DNA from: Conoideocrella luteorostrata
Taxonomy: Eukaryota > Ascomycota > Sordariomycetes > Hypocreales > Clavicipitaceae
Length of the DNA stretch: 64,000 nt
Direction: 5' to 3'
Assembly (NCBI GenBank): GCA_032433595.1
Contig: JASWJB010000083.1
Coordinates: forward strand, 62,001-126,000
The position numbers were made by a program, and so were the translations under genes. Each line of letters starts with the position of its first letter. Position 1 is the stretch's first letter. The notes beneath the pieces were generated by a model that searched no databases, had not been told where the DNA came from, and was given only the letters and a program-made list of their open reading frames with translations. This document shows positions 22,200-34,860 of the stretch, piece after piece.

Positions 22200-23128
22200 G
22201 GCCTCAGCATTTCTACTCCACCGATACGCACCCCTTTGACTAATATTTTACTAGCACCCTACATCACATCTGTGATAATTCCTGTGTTATTTTCTGCAGG
22301 CTAGAATGAACATGGAGAGATCTCTCGTAACAATTTAAAGTTAGTACCCAATTTGTCAGCGAAGCCAGAGGCCGCTTTTCATGTGTAAAGTTGATCGCTG
22401 CAAATTGGCTGCCGTTTTCGACCGCCTGCCTGCATGGGTATGGCGCCACTCTTCGCCCCACTTTCGACCTCCCGCTGCTGTAGAGATTTCTGTAAGACCA
22501 CTCAACCCAAACCTGTACTTTCCCCTCTGCTCCTCTCCCGTCGATTTCCACTATTGCGAATTGCTCGTAAATGCCCCAAAAGGCACATAACGCAACACCT
22601 CCTATTACTCCCAGCAGTTGCTCGCGTACTATATTCGTATATAAAAAGAGTCATATAGAGTGTTCTGATAACTATTTTGTATTAGCTCATGAGCTTGTCC
22701 TATTGATAATATAATAATTATGCCTTTTTATGTCTTATACAGTATCTTATAAACCTCGTCGTCCAGGTTAGCACATTTTAATAGAGCTAAACATTAGCAA
22801 TACGTTTGCGGAGCCTTAAGCAGGGATAATAGGAGCCAGTTGCCTGTTGATTTATAGTGGATCGGATCATCGAGGTTATTTTCGTCTCAAATCGCTTCTA
22901 AGTACGATGCGAACTTAGGCTTTGCCTCCTGACTCCGTGAATAAGAGTGTCTGGCGCGCCCCTATTGCTTATATCATCCAATCCTAAACCAGTTTCTTAA
23001 TTAGAGGTTATACAGGCACTCTAAGTGTCTCTGCACCTAATATTAATCTTAATTGCACTTTTTAAGGCATTTGCAGCAACGGCTAGAGTCTCTCTAATAG
23101 CATATTTCATTTAAAGACTTGAATCCCG
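22200..23128. other. AT-rich intergenic DNA
   Basis: From about 22640 to 23110 the sequence is strongly TA-rich, without open frames; this could be RIP-mutated transposon DNA, but I recognise no element. Confidence 0.45.
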
Positions 23129-23820
23129 TTATATGTCTCCGCCCAGAGTTTCAATGCAGCGATGGCCAAATTTAAAGCGGATGGTGAGCATATTGAGTGT
23201 GGAGCATGCGGATAGAATCGTACGCCGACTCTCCTCCTCGGGTGCCCAATCTTCCCGGACGGTCTTTGTACCATTATGGATCGGAATTTTCAGTGCCTCG
23301 CGGGTGAGTTCGGTAAGCTGACTACTCAATGCAGAGCATCTTGGACAAGAGGCTTATCGAGCCAAGTCATGCTTATGGCTAGGATCAACAGGGACTGCAG
23401 GAGTTCAATGTCAAGGCTGGTCTCGTGGGGTACGTGATCTGACTCTGCAATCACTTGAGAGTTGTTGCCGCGAACCTCCGCGTATCGAGAGCTCTTCAGC
23501 AGGTGCATGCTAGCAGCCCGACGTCGATCCTCGAGCTTTTTTGTAACGACAGTTTTTGCAACAAATAACACGTGGTTGCCACGTGAGTGTTCGAATCCAT
23601 AGAAGGACCCAATGATTACAAGCGTTAGTAGTAGCATAGTTGATTTGCGATCGAAGCAGTTGGTTGGCAGATGAACAAAATGTAGGCGAAGATGAAAGCT
23701 ACGGATCCAGCTAGCTAAGTATCTTGAGATCGTGCGTCGACCGGGCAAACTAAACGGTTTCGACGTGTCTTGGTGGCTTTGAAATTCGGTCGAAACCCTC
23801 TCATAGGCAGCATCCAACAC
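23129..23820 (-). pseudogene. Fragment of a fungal-specific transcription factor (C-terminal region)
   Basis: The minus-strand reading contains AYERVSTEFQSHQDTSKPF, SFYGFEHSRGNHVLFVAKT, LDIELLQSLLILAISMTWL and, after a frameshift near 23330, SSQLTELTREALKIPIHNG and RRTILSACSTLNMLTIRF. This run is typical of the middle-homology (fungal_trans) region of C2H2/Zn-cluster regulators. It has no start codon, no DNA-binding domain and no proper end; it stops abruptly against AT-rich DNA on both sides. Confidence 0.7.
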
Positions 23821-24560
23821 GTCCTAAGGACTATTTATAGGGGGTTAAGCTTTTAATTAGTATTATACTATACTATACTATACCCATAGCTTTTCTGGTG
23901 TATAGATTAGTGCTTGACTATTTGATCTTACAAACTAGGAATATTGGTAATGTTGATATTCTGCAATAAACATGTCTACACTTACCCTGTCAAATCTAAC
24001 GGTAAGAATTCCGCTCGTACACTGCGGCATTGTTGCGTTATGTGTCTTCTGAGGCATTTACGAGCAATTTGCAACAGTGGAAATCGGCAGAAATTGAAGG
24101 ATTCAATTGAACTGTGTGGAAGTGATGACTCTGACGTTGGTTCTGATGACGCTTCTGACATTTCTGAAAAGTCGTGGAAGCCTCATATTAATAGCTCTTT
24201 CTTCCTTCTATCAATGTCTTCCGCCTTCCTTGCACTGCCCCGTTATCCTAGGCACTGCCTCACTATCCGAGTAATCTAGCTATTTACGGCACCGATCTTC
24301 CCGACAGAAGCAATTCCCTTCTCAACAGGCATACGGACAGCAAAGTCACATACGTTGTGATGGAGCTTCTAAAATAGATCATTTACGAAGAAAGGCAAAG
24401 AAACGCGTTGGTGTTGGGTAAAGAATTTCCATGCTGGCTTGGGCCTATTTGATCTTAATATCAACATAATAATGTAAAATTAACTCTAGCTGTATCCATG
24501 TAATAACAGATGAGATTATTACGTAACATATCTCTCCATTAGATGTGGGTACCTTGTAAT
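23821..24560. other. Intergenic, with short (TATAC)n tract
   Basis: A TATAC-type microsatellite lies at about 23861-23884. The rest shows no gene; it forms the 3' side of the NLR gene. Confidence 0.5.
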
Positions 24561-27500
24561 TCACTTAAATGGAACGTGCTGCCCGTTGTCCAATCCATTT
24601 TTGATAACAATGACCCCATCTTGATGCACAAAGATTATATCCTGCCCGCGACAAATTTTACAAATAAGGCAAGCATTTGCGGTACGCCAAACGGATGGGA
24701 CGAAAAAGTGCTTCTGAAATGTGTCGGGGACCTTACCGCCACCGCCTCCGAGCTCGACTGTGCACACCCAACTTAATCGAGAGATAAATACCAAGAACCA
24801 TGAGTTGAATCTTTTGACCGTCCCAATAACGATTTCTACGTCAGGAATTTCGGCCACGTTTCTGATCGAAGAACGTCGCTCAGACAAGGCGCCAGATGGT
24901 GGGCTGGCCAGAGGAGAGTCCGAGAACCAATTTCTAAACTCTGGACCCAGACTGGATGAGGAGAGGTGGCTGGGTGATGAGAAAGGGGATAGATGAGACG
25001 ATGTACTGGAGGAGTTCATATGCGTCGGCGGGCTGGCTGAGAGAATGGGATATGGCCCCAGAGACGATATGTCAAAAACATGAACTTTAGTTAACGGGGA
25101 GGGATGGTATGATACGGCTTGCAGTGCCTGGTGGCTATAATGTATCTTTTGTGTGAACACTAAATCATCCCCCTCGCTTGAGATGGAGATGGCGTCGGCA
25201 TCAACACAAGGTTTGCGTTGCGGCTCGAGCCGTTCCAATTCTCCTGAAATGGAGGCAGGCTCTGATGCGGCAATCTCGGCAAGGTCGGCCCAGTCGAAGA
25301 GTTTCAACACCTTGTCGTTGAAAAGAAGCAGCTGCGAGGTGGTGGAAGGACGGATGAACCACTTCCAGGCAGTTCGTCTGCGGCTGGTGCGCGTTGCCAC
25401 TAGTTTCATTGTTGTAATAGACCAAACTGAGTCTGATTCAGAAGAAGAAACGAGTACATATGACCCTTCTGGGCGAACAGCGACTTGGTTAATGGCTTGT
25501 CCTTGATCAAGTTGGGCTTCAAAAATAATCCCCGCGCTCCATTCTCTTCGTGACCCAGTGGTGATTTGCATGACTCGAACCTTTCCTGACGTGTCAGCAC
25601 TAGCTGCGATTCTGGGTCTGTAAGCCCAACCGATACAGGTGATGCTTGTGAAGGTCCCTCTATGCTTGTATAGATTTCGCATCGGTTTCTCTGGATCATC
25701 AAGATTGCACGTATCGACACTCCCGTCATTCCTCCCGCAAAAGGCGATCCGACTCTCCTCGCAATAATAAAGAGATGAAATGACGGCTGATTCGTCGACA
25801 GTCGAGACGCTCATCTCATCTACTATTTGATTAACGGACTCACTTGGCTCACTGGACTGCGAATCTGAGTCCTGGCTGACGAGTACCAAGGGCTTCCATA
25901 CATTAGCATGGGTGTGTCTGACGTCTATTATTTGTAAGCTATCGCTGCTAAACGCCAGCGAGCTGACGGTGTCTGTTTGGTCTTGTATTCTGTGAAGGAC
26001 TTGAAGAGTTTCAAAGTCCAATATCTTAATGCTTCCAGTCCCATCGCTACCAGCAAATGTCTTTCCATTCGGTGCGATGGCAACTTTGTCTAAGCTTGTC
26101 GACATGGAGGCCAAGGTCTTACAAGTTTTGACGTCGTAGACTGCGACAAAGTCATCCCAGTAAGTGACAAGAAGACCTGGATGCGCTGGAACAGGGTTAA
26201 AAGCAGCGGAGTGTACGAGGTGCCCAGCATTACTGTGTTTGTGGGTCGAAGGTCGAATACAGGCCCCAATAGGTCGATGACTTTCCAAGGACCACAGCTG
26301 AACGGGTTTGCTACGGTAGATGATTGCCATAACCTGGAGCTCAACGGATATATGAACATCACTTGGAGAAGGGGGATAGCCAGAATACTTTGTCTCGACA
26401 AAAGAATCCGTCCATTGCAGGTGACAGAGCCGAGCTCCATCGGAGATTTGGTACACAGAGAGATGCCGACTTCTTGAGGCTACAATCAGGCAAGTCTCTG
26501 TTTCGTTGAACGAAAGCGCTAGAATTTGTGAGGGTGTGCTGATGTGTAACAGCTGCTTTCCTGTTCTTGTTTCCCATAGCCTTACATGTTTCAGTCCAGC
26601 TGAGGCAAGAAATCTTGTAGTCGGTCCAAATTCCAACACCGATGGTGGCTCTCCATGCTCCAACGTCACGTCTTCTTCGCATGTTGACATACGATAGAGT
26701 TTGATAAGACCGTCTGCCAAACCCACGGCGAACCTATGATCTCTGGCGGAGACCGCTTTCGGGTATGTTTCGTGATAAGAAATGGAGCATATCCTGTCAT
26801 CCCATCCGGAGTTCCACGCCCCTACAAGCTTGATGCCATCTTCAGCATAACCGAATTGCCGATGGATTGCAGAGTCGCGCGGGCAAAATGGCGGTATCAA
26901 TGTATGAATGGCGGAAGGGTCGTTCAGAAGATTTGCACCGAACTGCGTTACGATCCGGGGTAGATCGACAACCCAGGCCTTGAGATCTCTTGGCAGCATT
27001 GGAACATACTTCGTCCTGCGTCCGAGGAAACTAGACAAGTGCCTCGTTGTTCTGTTCAAACAATCCAAATCTTTCAACTGGGCCACTCGCTCAATCCATG
27101 AAAGAACGTTCGTCTGAAAGAACTTGACTAGCAAGTCAAAAAGATGATCCGAAGATGAAGAGCTTCTCATGATATGTTCACTCCAACGAAGACAAACATA
27201 GTCCGTCATGGAATTTTTTTGTACCAAACTCATTGCAGAGCTCCTTCGCCACCTCGAGTGTTTCAAATCATCCCCTAGAAGGTAATCGAAACAGGCAATT
27301 GCGATTATCGTATGCCCTTCAGCGTAGTCAACTCGAAATTCCGAATCAAGGTTTGGATCGGTGAGAAATGCTCGCGCAGTCTCGTGAACAACGTGAATAC
27401 ACGCATGCTTGTCGACGTCAAGAAATTGCCCGCAGAGGTACTGAAGACTAGTGCGAAGATCTCGTGCTAGTGTAATACCCTGGCTAAGCTTGATGGCGTC

Positions 27501-29684
27501 CTTCATTTCGTCAACAGTCAATCGTTGGACTGCACAGATTGTCCAAACAATGATGTGCTTGACAGCCGTCCGTGATCTTGAAGCTTCCATTTTCTTGATG
27601 TTATGCTGATACAGCTCATTCATCTTTTGCGGAACCTCTCTCAGAACTTCGTGGATCTCTTCAACAGTCAACACTTCTTGAAGTTTTCTTATGACAAGAA
27701 CGGTCCAGAGGAAACAACCACCAGACCTATCAACAATGTTTTCAACAAACATCTCGCGCTCGGAGGCGTCGGCGACGGGTAGATTGGCTGACCATGTTTC
27801 CACGTACTGTCGCATGTCGCCAGCATAGTCATCAGGCGTCATTAGTTGCGTGACTGTTGGTAGCTGAGCAGATAAGGTATCTAAAGCGAAGGTGGGCCGA
27901 CTTGTAATGAATATTTTGAGCGGAACTTCTCTGTCGATCTTTAACAAAAACCGGAAAAACTCGTCCGCATAGCCTCTCTCGGCTGCCTCGTCTAGGGCAT
28001 CAATGACCCAGAAATGCCTGTTCATTGGAGCTGTAAGCTTCGAAACTAGAAACAACTGGAGTGAACTTACATTTGCCCTAAATCTTTTTGAAAGACGCAA
28101 TTCATGTATATATTGTGCCAGATTGACTTTTGGTTCCGGGTTTCAATTGCCGGTCCGCATTGTGCCTGCTGAAATAGGACATGTCGAACGCTCGGATTTA
28201 CCCGAGCCATCTGATAAGCCATTGACCTTAAGAAGCTGCTGAAGTTTGAAGTTGCCTCTTCTCCTGATTTAAAGAAGTAACAGCAAACAGGGCTACCGCA
28301 TCCTTTCAAATACTCAACAATGAAGCTCGACATTGTCGATTTGCCGGACGCTGGAGGTCCCTTGAGGAGGAAGTGGCGAGCAGTAGAGGAGCATCTCCAT
28401 TGCTGGAACAGTGACTTTTCTGGAAGCCAAGTGCAGGATCCTTTGAGCCTTGTGTCGTCGAGAGACGATAAAATGTCATCGGGGGATTGGTCCACAGACA
28501 GATATGCACGGATTGTTTCCAATTGGTCATGATCTGCATGGCTTTGGAGAAGTGATAGCGATTGCATCTCCGGCTCAGGGCATGTGAGTACATTGTTCAA
28601 TAACGAAGAAGGAGCCATATCCTCATGATATCCTGGCAGCCTCGGGGACCCGATGGCTGATCCTCTTTCGTCTCGTATTTGCTGCACAGTTGACGCCAGC
28701 CGATTCCTAAGAGATCTGTAGTTCGAGTCGGTCGCGCTCTCGAACTTGGTCAGGTTCTTGTGATTTGCATTTAGTAATTGTGACCGTTCTTCTGCATAAC
28801 CTAAGCAAATGTTAGGGAAGTTACACAATTGCACACGAGGATCACATACCAAGCGTAGCTGACTCCGCGTCTACTATAAGGCCCAAAGGCGGCGTTGGTT
28901 GGGACTCGTAAAAGGTATGCAAATGAATCCCGGAGTAATTTACTCGAAAGCCATCATTAAGAGTCCGTATCATCTCTGACTGGGACTCAAGCCCTGCTAT
29001 GTACGGCCGACGCCCAGTTCCAGATATACGCAAAAGATTATTCAGAACCTTTGCCAGGCTGGCTCCACGATGAGGGGTACCCAGGAAATAGAATGAATGA
29101 AACCGGTTGGCCAAGTGTGCATAGTCCGAGTTGGTCTTGGACAGGATACACGCCTTTTTGATTACCAATCCTCCCATGCTATGTCCTATGAGAACTATGG
29201 GAGTGTTTGACGCCTTAATTTTAGGGTCGCTCAAAAGGTCTTCAACGAGCGATTGACCAAAAGCATGAACGTCGAGCGGACTCTTTTCTCGCTTGCGCCA
29301 ATTGGCATTGTAACCAAAACTGTGGACCCTGATTCCATCAAAATCGGGGTCTCTTGGTAGCCATTCTTTTGGCCAAAAGCTCTCGGGCTTCGACTTGATA
29401 GACCAAGTGGTGCTCGAACCGCCGCCCAGGCCGTGCACAAAGACGAAGTCGGCAATGACTCCTGCAGACCCCTCAGGTTGGAAGACTGTGCTGAGGCCAT
29501 ATTCATTTTTGTCTCTTAAGGATCCCTGCGGGGTTGACTTGCGGCTTGAAGGAAGAAGGCTTGATAGTTTTCGGCCCAAGGCCGAGCCGGACGATTTGGT
29601 GCTAGCATTGCTTGCACCCGGAGTCAACTTACTCGAGCTAGCGTCTAACGACGATGATTGAAGATATTTTGAGTCACGCGACAT
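24561..29684 (-). CDS. NLR-type receptor: alpha/beta hydrolase - NACHT - WD40-like
   Basis: Exons 29684-28850, 28800-28071 and 28017-24561 join in frame to 1,673 residues; introns are 49 and 53 nt. After a Ser-rich leader (1-75), residues about 78-280 are a PGAP1/lipase-like hydrolase with FVFVHGLGGG and the nucleophile elbow GHSMGG (Ser169). NACHT follows, with Walker A GPPASGKST at 426-434 and Walker B WVIDALDEA at 525-533. From about 900 on there are WD40-like beta-propeller blades such as FLASAGLKHVRLWETRTG and TFAGSDGTGSIKILDF, ending in a family-typical HFFVPSVWR tail. Fungal NLRs act in non-self recognition and regulated cell death; the hydrolase would be the effector and the propeller the sensor. 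The blades are diverged, not near-identical. All key residues are present. Confidence 0.9.
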
Positions 29685-29976
29685 TACAGACGTCGTATAA
29701 TGATAAGCTCATGTATCTGTAGAGCATGGATGCATGCTTTGGTTTTTTTCAATAAGCTAGCCGATTACACAGTTAGCTAAATGGAGGCGTAGTGTGGGTG
29801 CGAGACACGCAACCCCAGTGCGATAGGGTGAAGATGAGGGACAAGTCATGTCGGGGGGACGCTCCAGCCCCCGCCTCTGAGGCTCTTTTGGTTGGGCATT
29901 AATTCAGCCTCTCACCGCAGACTTGTGTAACTTATCAGCGACGCGGAGACCGGAGGGGGGTAAGCGGGCGCGCTGG

Positions 29977-30960
29977 CATTTGGGCTGACAACTGCAGGGG
30001 TCCGGCATGTATGACTCGGGCAGCAAAACATCCAGACTTCGATTTCATTCATCCAGCATGACCTAACCCAAAACGTGATAGGTACCCCACCACCTATTAC
30101 AGGGGGAGAAGTATCTTCTCTGTTTCTAACGTCGTCGTCAGCAACGCAACGCGTGCAGCGCTGCACGCGTTGAAGCCTGCAACGGCACGCTGCATCGTGC
30201 TCTTTAACGCACTCCTCAACACACTTCTTAACGCACTTCTCAACGCACAACACATTATTAAAAGCCTTACTTCTTGCTGCCTTACACTTCCCTCTTTTAA
30301 TATAGATAGTTCTATTAAATAGCTTAAATTCCTTATAATTTAAGAAGTATTTAATGCCCTTAAGGATAATTAGGGATTAAAGGGGTTTATGGTTTTAAAA
30401 GCTAGTTCTTAACAAAGCTTATAATTAAGCTTAAAGACTATCGTTAAAGTCTAATACTAAAGAAGCGGTAACTATCAAACTTAGCTATTAAATATAAGTA
30501 TTTATAAGAGTTCCACAAAGAAAATAAATTACCCCTTTTAAGCCGTAATTTAATTACTTAAAGACTATTAAACTTACTAAATTTACATATAAAACACTAG
30601 TTATAACCACAAGGAAATAAATAACCCTATAGGCTTAAGCCAGCTATGACTTTAAAGTCAGGAAAAATTTAGAATTAAACGAATTCCAATAATACTACTA
30701 TTTTAGATGGATTGCCGGATGCCATAATATCACGTAGAAGTCTCATACAACCGTCTAGCAGTGCTCCAGTCCACAGGAAAGGCCAGAAATCAGTGACGCA
30801 GCAGCTAGCGACGCGTTCAACACAGCAGATAAAAACATAAAAGGTACTTCTCCCCCTGTAAGGGGTGGTGGGATACCTATGATGTTTTGAGTTAGGTCAG
30901 GCTGGATGAATAAAATCGCAGTCTGGATGTTTGGCTGCCCGTATGACGCCAGCCCGAATG
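29977..30960. mobile_element. Non-autonomous DNA transposon with long terminal inverted repeats, AT-rich interior
   Basis: The left arm (29977-30117) and the right arm (30841-30960) are inverted copies: CATT[T/C]GGGCTG tips, then GGGCAGC, AACATCCAGACT, TTCATCCAGC, TGACCTAAC, TACCCCACCACC and CAGGGGGAGAAGTA, in the same order. The left arm has about 20 extra bases. The interior (30260-30840) is extremely TA-rich with no open frame, consistent with RIP or with a MITE-like element. Clear flanking target duplications are not visible. Superfamily is uncertain; long arms would suit a Mutator-like element. Confidence 0.8.
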
Positions 30961-31189
30961 ATTTGAAGGGCCTATCAAACTCTTGTCCAGGGCACCAAGT
31001 TATCGAGTTACTTTCTCAAATTCTGCACCAATATTTGGAGTGTGGGACAGGGTTGGTGTTTTGGGGACTGTCGCTGCCCAGCACAAGTCCCGCAATCATC
31101 GTAAAATGGGGGGCGCGAATCCCCTTTCATTTCTCCTCTTTTTCCTTCCTTCCTTCCAATACGAACGGCATCGAAACCTGTGAGAGAAT

Positions 31190-32246
31190 ATGGCGGAACT
31201 GAACGGAATTCCCAAGCCAGTTCAGGCTGAGAGCAACCAAGTACTCATTGTGGATGACGCCGTTGCAGAACGTAAGTTTCAAGCATTGATGATGAGTGTA
31301 TCTCGGAGCCATGGTGCACTAAACACAAGTGCAATCGTCACATTAATAACAATCACCTAGACTTCCCCCCCGGATCCAAAGTCAAAGACACTCGATCCCA
31401 CGGTGCAAGTTTTTGGACTCGCACTGCCCGCATCGACATCGAGCTGCCCGATGAAACGCCAATATGCTATTTCCTCAAAGTCTCCCCCGGGAGCTGGGAA
31501 TGCGCATGATACGTGGCGAATGCGAAGGGGCGAAAGTCATTCATTAATATACCCCAGAAGGCATTCCTCGCCCGGTAGCTTGGGGGACTTATAAGTCGGA
31601 TCCCAACACACATTTCTACTTGTGCGAGTTCATGGATATGATCGAAGAACTTCCAGATATACGAAAATTTTCGGCAATGTTGGCAAAACTTCACCACAAC
31701 AGTATGGCTGACATAGACGCCCCCAAGGAGTTCGGTTTCCATGTCATGACTCATGAGGGTAGCATGTACCAGGATATTTCTTGGTGCAAGACCTGGGAAG
31801 AGATGTATGCCTGTCGATTCCAATCCTTCATTGATCAAGAACGTGTCTCTCAAGGTCCCAGCGAGGAGCTAGAAGAAATCCTACCGGAATTTATAAGCAA
31901 GATCATTCCCCGTCTACTTCGGCCACTTGGAACTCATGGCAGAACCATCAAGCCTGTTGCATTGCACGCTGACATTTGGTACGGAAATCTGGCGACCAAC
32001 GCAGCTACCGGAGAACCGGTGTACTTTGATCCATCAGTGTTTTGGGGCCATAATGAATGTAAGTGTGCCCTGTCATTACATTCTATCTCAATCTTCTAAC
32101 CCGATACTATGTAGGTGATGTTGGAATTATGGCCACCCCTGGCTACAGACTTGGCCGTCACTGGATGAGGGAGTATCACAAGTTCTTCCCAATTTCAGCC
32201 CCAGAGGAAGATTATGAAGATCGAAATCTTCTTTATGCCCATGTGA
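31190..32246 (+). pseudogene. Fructosamine-kinase-like phosphotransferase, broken paralogue
   Basis: Exon 1 is 31190-31271, the intron 31272-31360, and the coding text resumes with HGASFWTRTARIDIELPDE. A frameshift follows near 31505, where the frame runs into TGA at 31507, and the correct downstream frame contains a TAA at 31545. After that it reads cleanly through FGFHVMTHEG, IIPRLLRPLGTHGRT, FDPSVFWGHNE and, after an intron, MREYHKFFPISAPEEDY. The catalytic loop is LHADIWYGN, with Ala where the neighbouring intact copy has Gly. The last exon is missing or unrecognisable. The gene is a dead tandem duplicate of the one that follows. Confidence 0.85.
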
Positions 32247-32599
32247 GTACAACGGAGAACCATTCACACTGGTCCTTTCAATCAATGTCGGTCTGCCCTG
32301 CCTGCACGCCTCTCGACATGAGCTTTATGGAGTCGCGTCGAGGCCAATCGATTCGTGGTTGATGCACGTCGATGGCGCCGCTTGTCCGCTGCAAAAAGTC
32401 GTCGGCGTATTTTCGGAGGCGCTCGGGCCTGTGTATGGACTGGAGGAGGAAAGCCGACTGTATTGGCATTTTAAATGGTCACGAGGCAAACCGGGACCTC
32501 CTCCCAATTCTTCTCTTGGCTTCCTCGTTGCATTCCACCATTTCCCCGACCCCCATCGGCTGCCACTACTCCAACATTTCGACACTTCGACACTTCACC

Positions 32600-33955
32600 A
32601 TGTCCAACCCAGGTTACTGGGACGTACAGAGCAATCCCAAAGCCCACAAGGGGGAAGTCGAACTTGATCCCAATGTTGAAGCGCGTAAGTCGCGTTCAAT
32701 CGATAGTTTTTCGTTCCCCAAAGAGTTTGGTTAATATGATTTAGAACTCCTACAATTTGGTGCCATTGCTAAGAGCTACCATGGCCATGGTGCCAGCAAC
32801 TGGAACACCACGGCAAAAATTAACGCTGAAATTAACGGGAAGAAAATTTTTTATTTCTTAAAGGTTAGTAATTTTAGAATCCCTTGCTTTGTATAACCTC
32901 CCGCGTTACTAATTAATTATAACCCTCTCCCGCCCTAGCTAACAAATGAGCCTAATGCTTGCCCTATGTTCGAAGGCGAGTACGAGTCTTTGAAGTTGAT
33001 TAATAAGATTATTCCAAAATTCTCTCCAGAACCATTAGCCTGGGGGAAATGCAAGGGTCTTGCCGAAAAGCCTGATGAATACTTCATTATGTTCACGTTT
33101 CACCCGCTGCTTAAAGGCAACCCTCCGGTTCCGCGTTTCGCCGAGGCAGTAGCTCAACTCCATACCCTTAGCATGAGAGAGTACGCCACTGCGAATCCCG
33201 ATGGCAAATTCGGTTTCCATATAACCACATACAACGGGACGCTCGCGCAGGACAATACTTGGACAAGGACTTGGGAAGAATTCTTTATCAGAGGAATGCG
33301 GCGGATGCTAGCCTTGGAGGAAATTTCGGGAGGACCAAATGAACAGTTGCAAGAGCTATCAAAGCCCTTCTTTGACAAGGTTATTCCAAGGCTGCTTCGT
33401 CCTCTAGAAACAGCTGGCAGAAGTATCAAACCTGTGCTTCTTCACGGCGACTTGTGGCTGGGAAATGTCTCTGTTAAAGAGGGGTCCGAAGATCAAGATC
33501 CGTTGATGTTCGATGCATCAGCATTCTGGGGTCACAATGAGTGTCAGTTCCATGCTAAACTTGTATTTCTCTGTTCCTTCTCTCCTAAAACATAAACTAA
33601 CGGTGGAGATTTAGACGAGCTTGCTACTATGCGTCCTTTAGAGAACGAGTGGGCAGAAGAATACTATAGAGCTTACCATAAGCTTATCCCAAAGTCCGAA
33701 CCGATAGATGACTGGGATGCTCGTAATGCACTCTATGCAACGTTTGTATATTCCTCTTGAGGTTTTATGCCAGATAGGATATACTAACTTTTACTCTCTA
33801 GGCGTGTGATTATCCACGACGCGGCTCTTTATCCAGAAAAGCCCCACTTTAGAGACATGTATATGACTTACTAACTCGACACTGTAATAATCTAAAACTT
33901 CAATAGGTTGATCAAGGAGATACAAAAGCTGGTAGATCAGTTTTCGCTGATTTGA
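32600..33955 (+). CDS. Fructosamine-kinase-like phosphotransferase, intact
   Basis: Six exons (32600-32684, 32745-32863, 32939-33542, 33615-33741, 33802-33858, 33907-33955) give 346 residues with consistent phases. Motifs include HGHGASNWNTTAKI, MFEGEYESLKLI, FGFHITTYNGT, the Brenner loop LLHGDLWLGNV and the metal-site segment FDASAFWGHNE, characteristic of the fructosamine/ketosamine-3-kinase family (APH superfamily). The C-terminus is LIKEIQKLVDQF. Family members phosphorylate glycated amines or related sugars; fungal expansions of this family are mostly uncharacterised. The tandem position next to a dead paralogue points to gene duplication followed by loss of one copy. No signal peptide; cytosolic. 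Confidence 0.87.
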
Positions 33956-34860
33956 TGGGGTGGTATGGAGTAGACTAGACACCAGCAAGGTGTGATTCAG
34001 GAATGAAACTTGTAGACGAACTGAAATTGTCAGTGCATGGTGCAAATACACTCTTTGGCTTCGCTTTGTGCCCTCACCATCCTCCAATAAAGCTTCTTCT
34101 TGGTGGCGGCTCTCGCATTCACAAAGCAAAGGACTTGATGATATCTGTGGGCTGTCTGGCCGTCTCCGCGCCGGCTAGAGCGAACTGATGCCAGGGGGGA
34201 GGCGATGCCGCCCGATCATGCAGAGACCTCCGTTGCCCGGGAAGCAATACTCACTGCCAAGCGCATTGTCGGTACCCGGCAAGCCTGACGAACAATTTCC
34301 TTGCACACCGAGAGACTGCAAACGCCACCCGCAGCACCCCCTTGTCGGGAGGGCGGGTCGGAACGACAGCGCCACTTCGCGGGAGACGATATATTACACC
34401 AAAAAAATTAGTGTACGGAGTACCTAGACGCCTCACCAGAGGCTGTGGAGTGCTTGAGTGCGCGTAATCTATCGCCCATTATATTCCGTGCGGCACAATA
34501 CACCACGTCTTGTGCTTTGCTGGATGACGCTGTAAAATTCCGTGCATATCTGTGCATATCTGTCATACGATGCCAAGTCACGTTCCATGGCGCGAAGAAC
34601 ACCACTGTCCAATGTCCTCTGCCTCTCTGAGCCGCCATCCAAGGGCCTCTCCTCGGCTTTATCCCAAATTGGCTCTCTATCCTGGCGTCTGGAGAGCGCA
34701 TCCTTGCCTCGCATGCAGCAAGACCATGGTTTGTGGCCGCCCGCTGACAACGCTGTCAACTCTGCGGACCGACACGAACATGAGCGCTTTCCGCCCTCCG
34801 ACTGGAAATCCTTCCTGAGCATTTTTGCATTCTTCCACCTTACATCGCACCTCGCACAAT
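33956..34860. other. Intergenic, no gene recognised
   Basis: It is GC-richer than its neighbours and gives overlapping frames on both strands (34400-34990), none with family resemblance. A TACGGAGTA motif lies at 34414. Confidence 0.5.
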
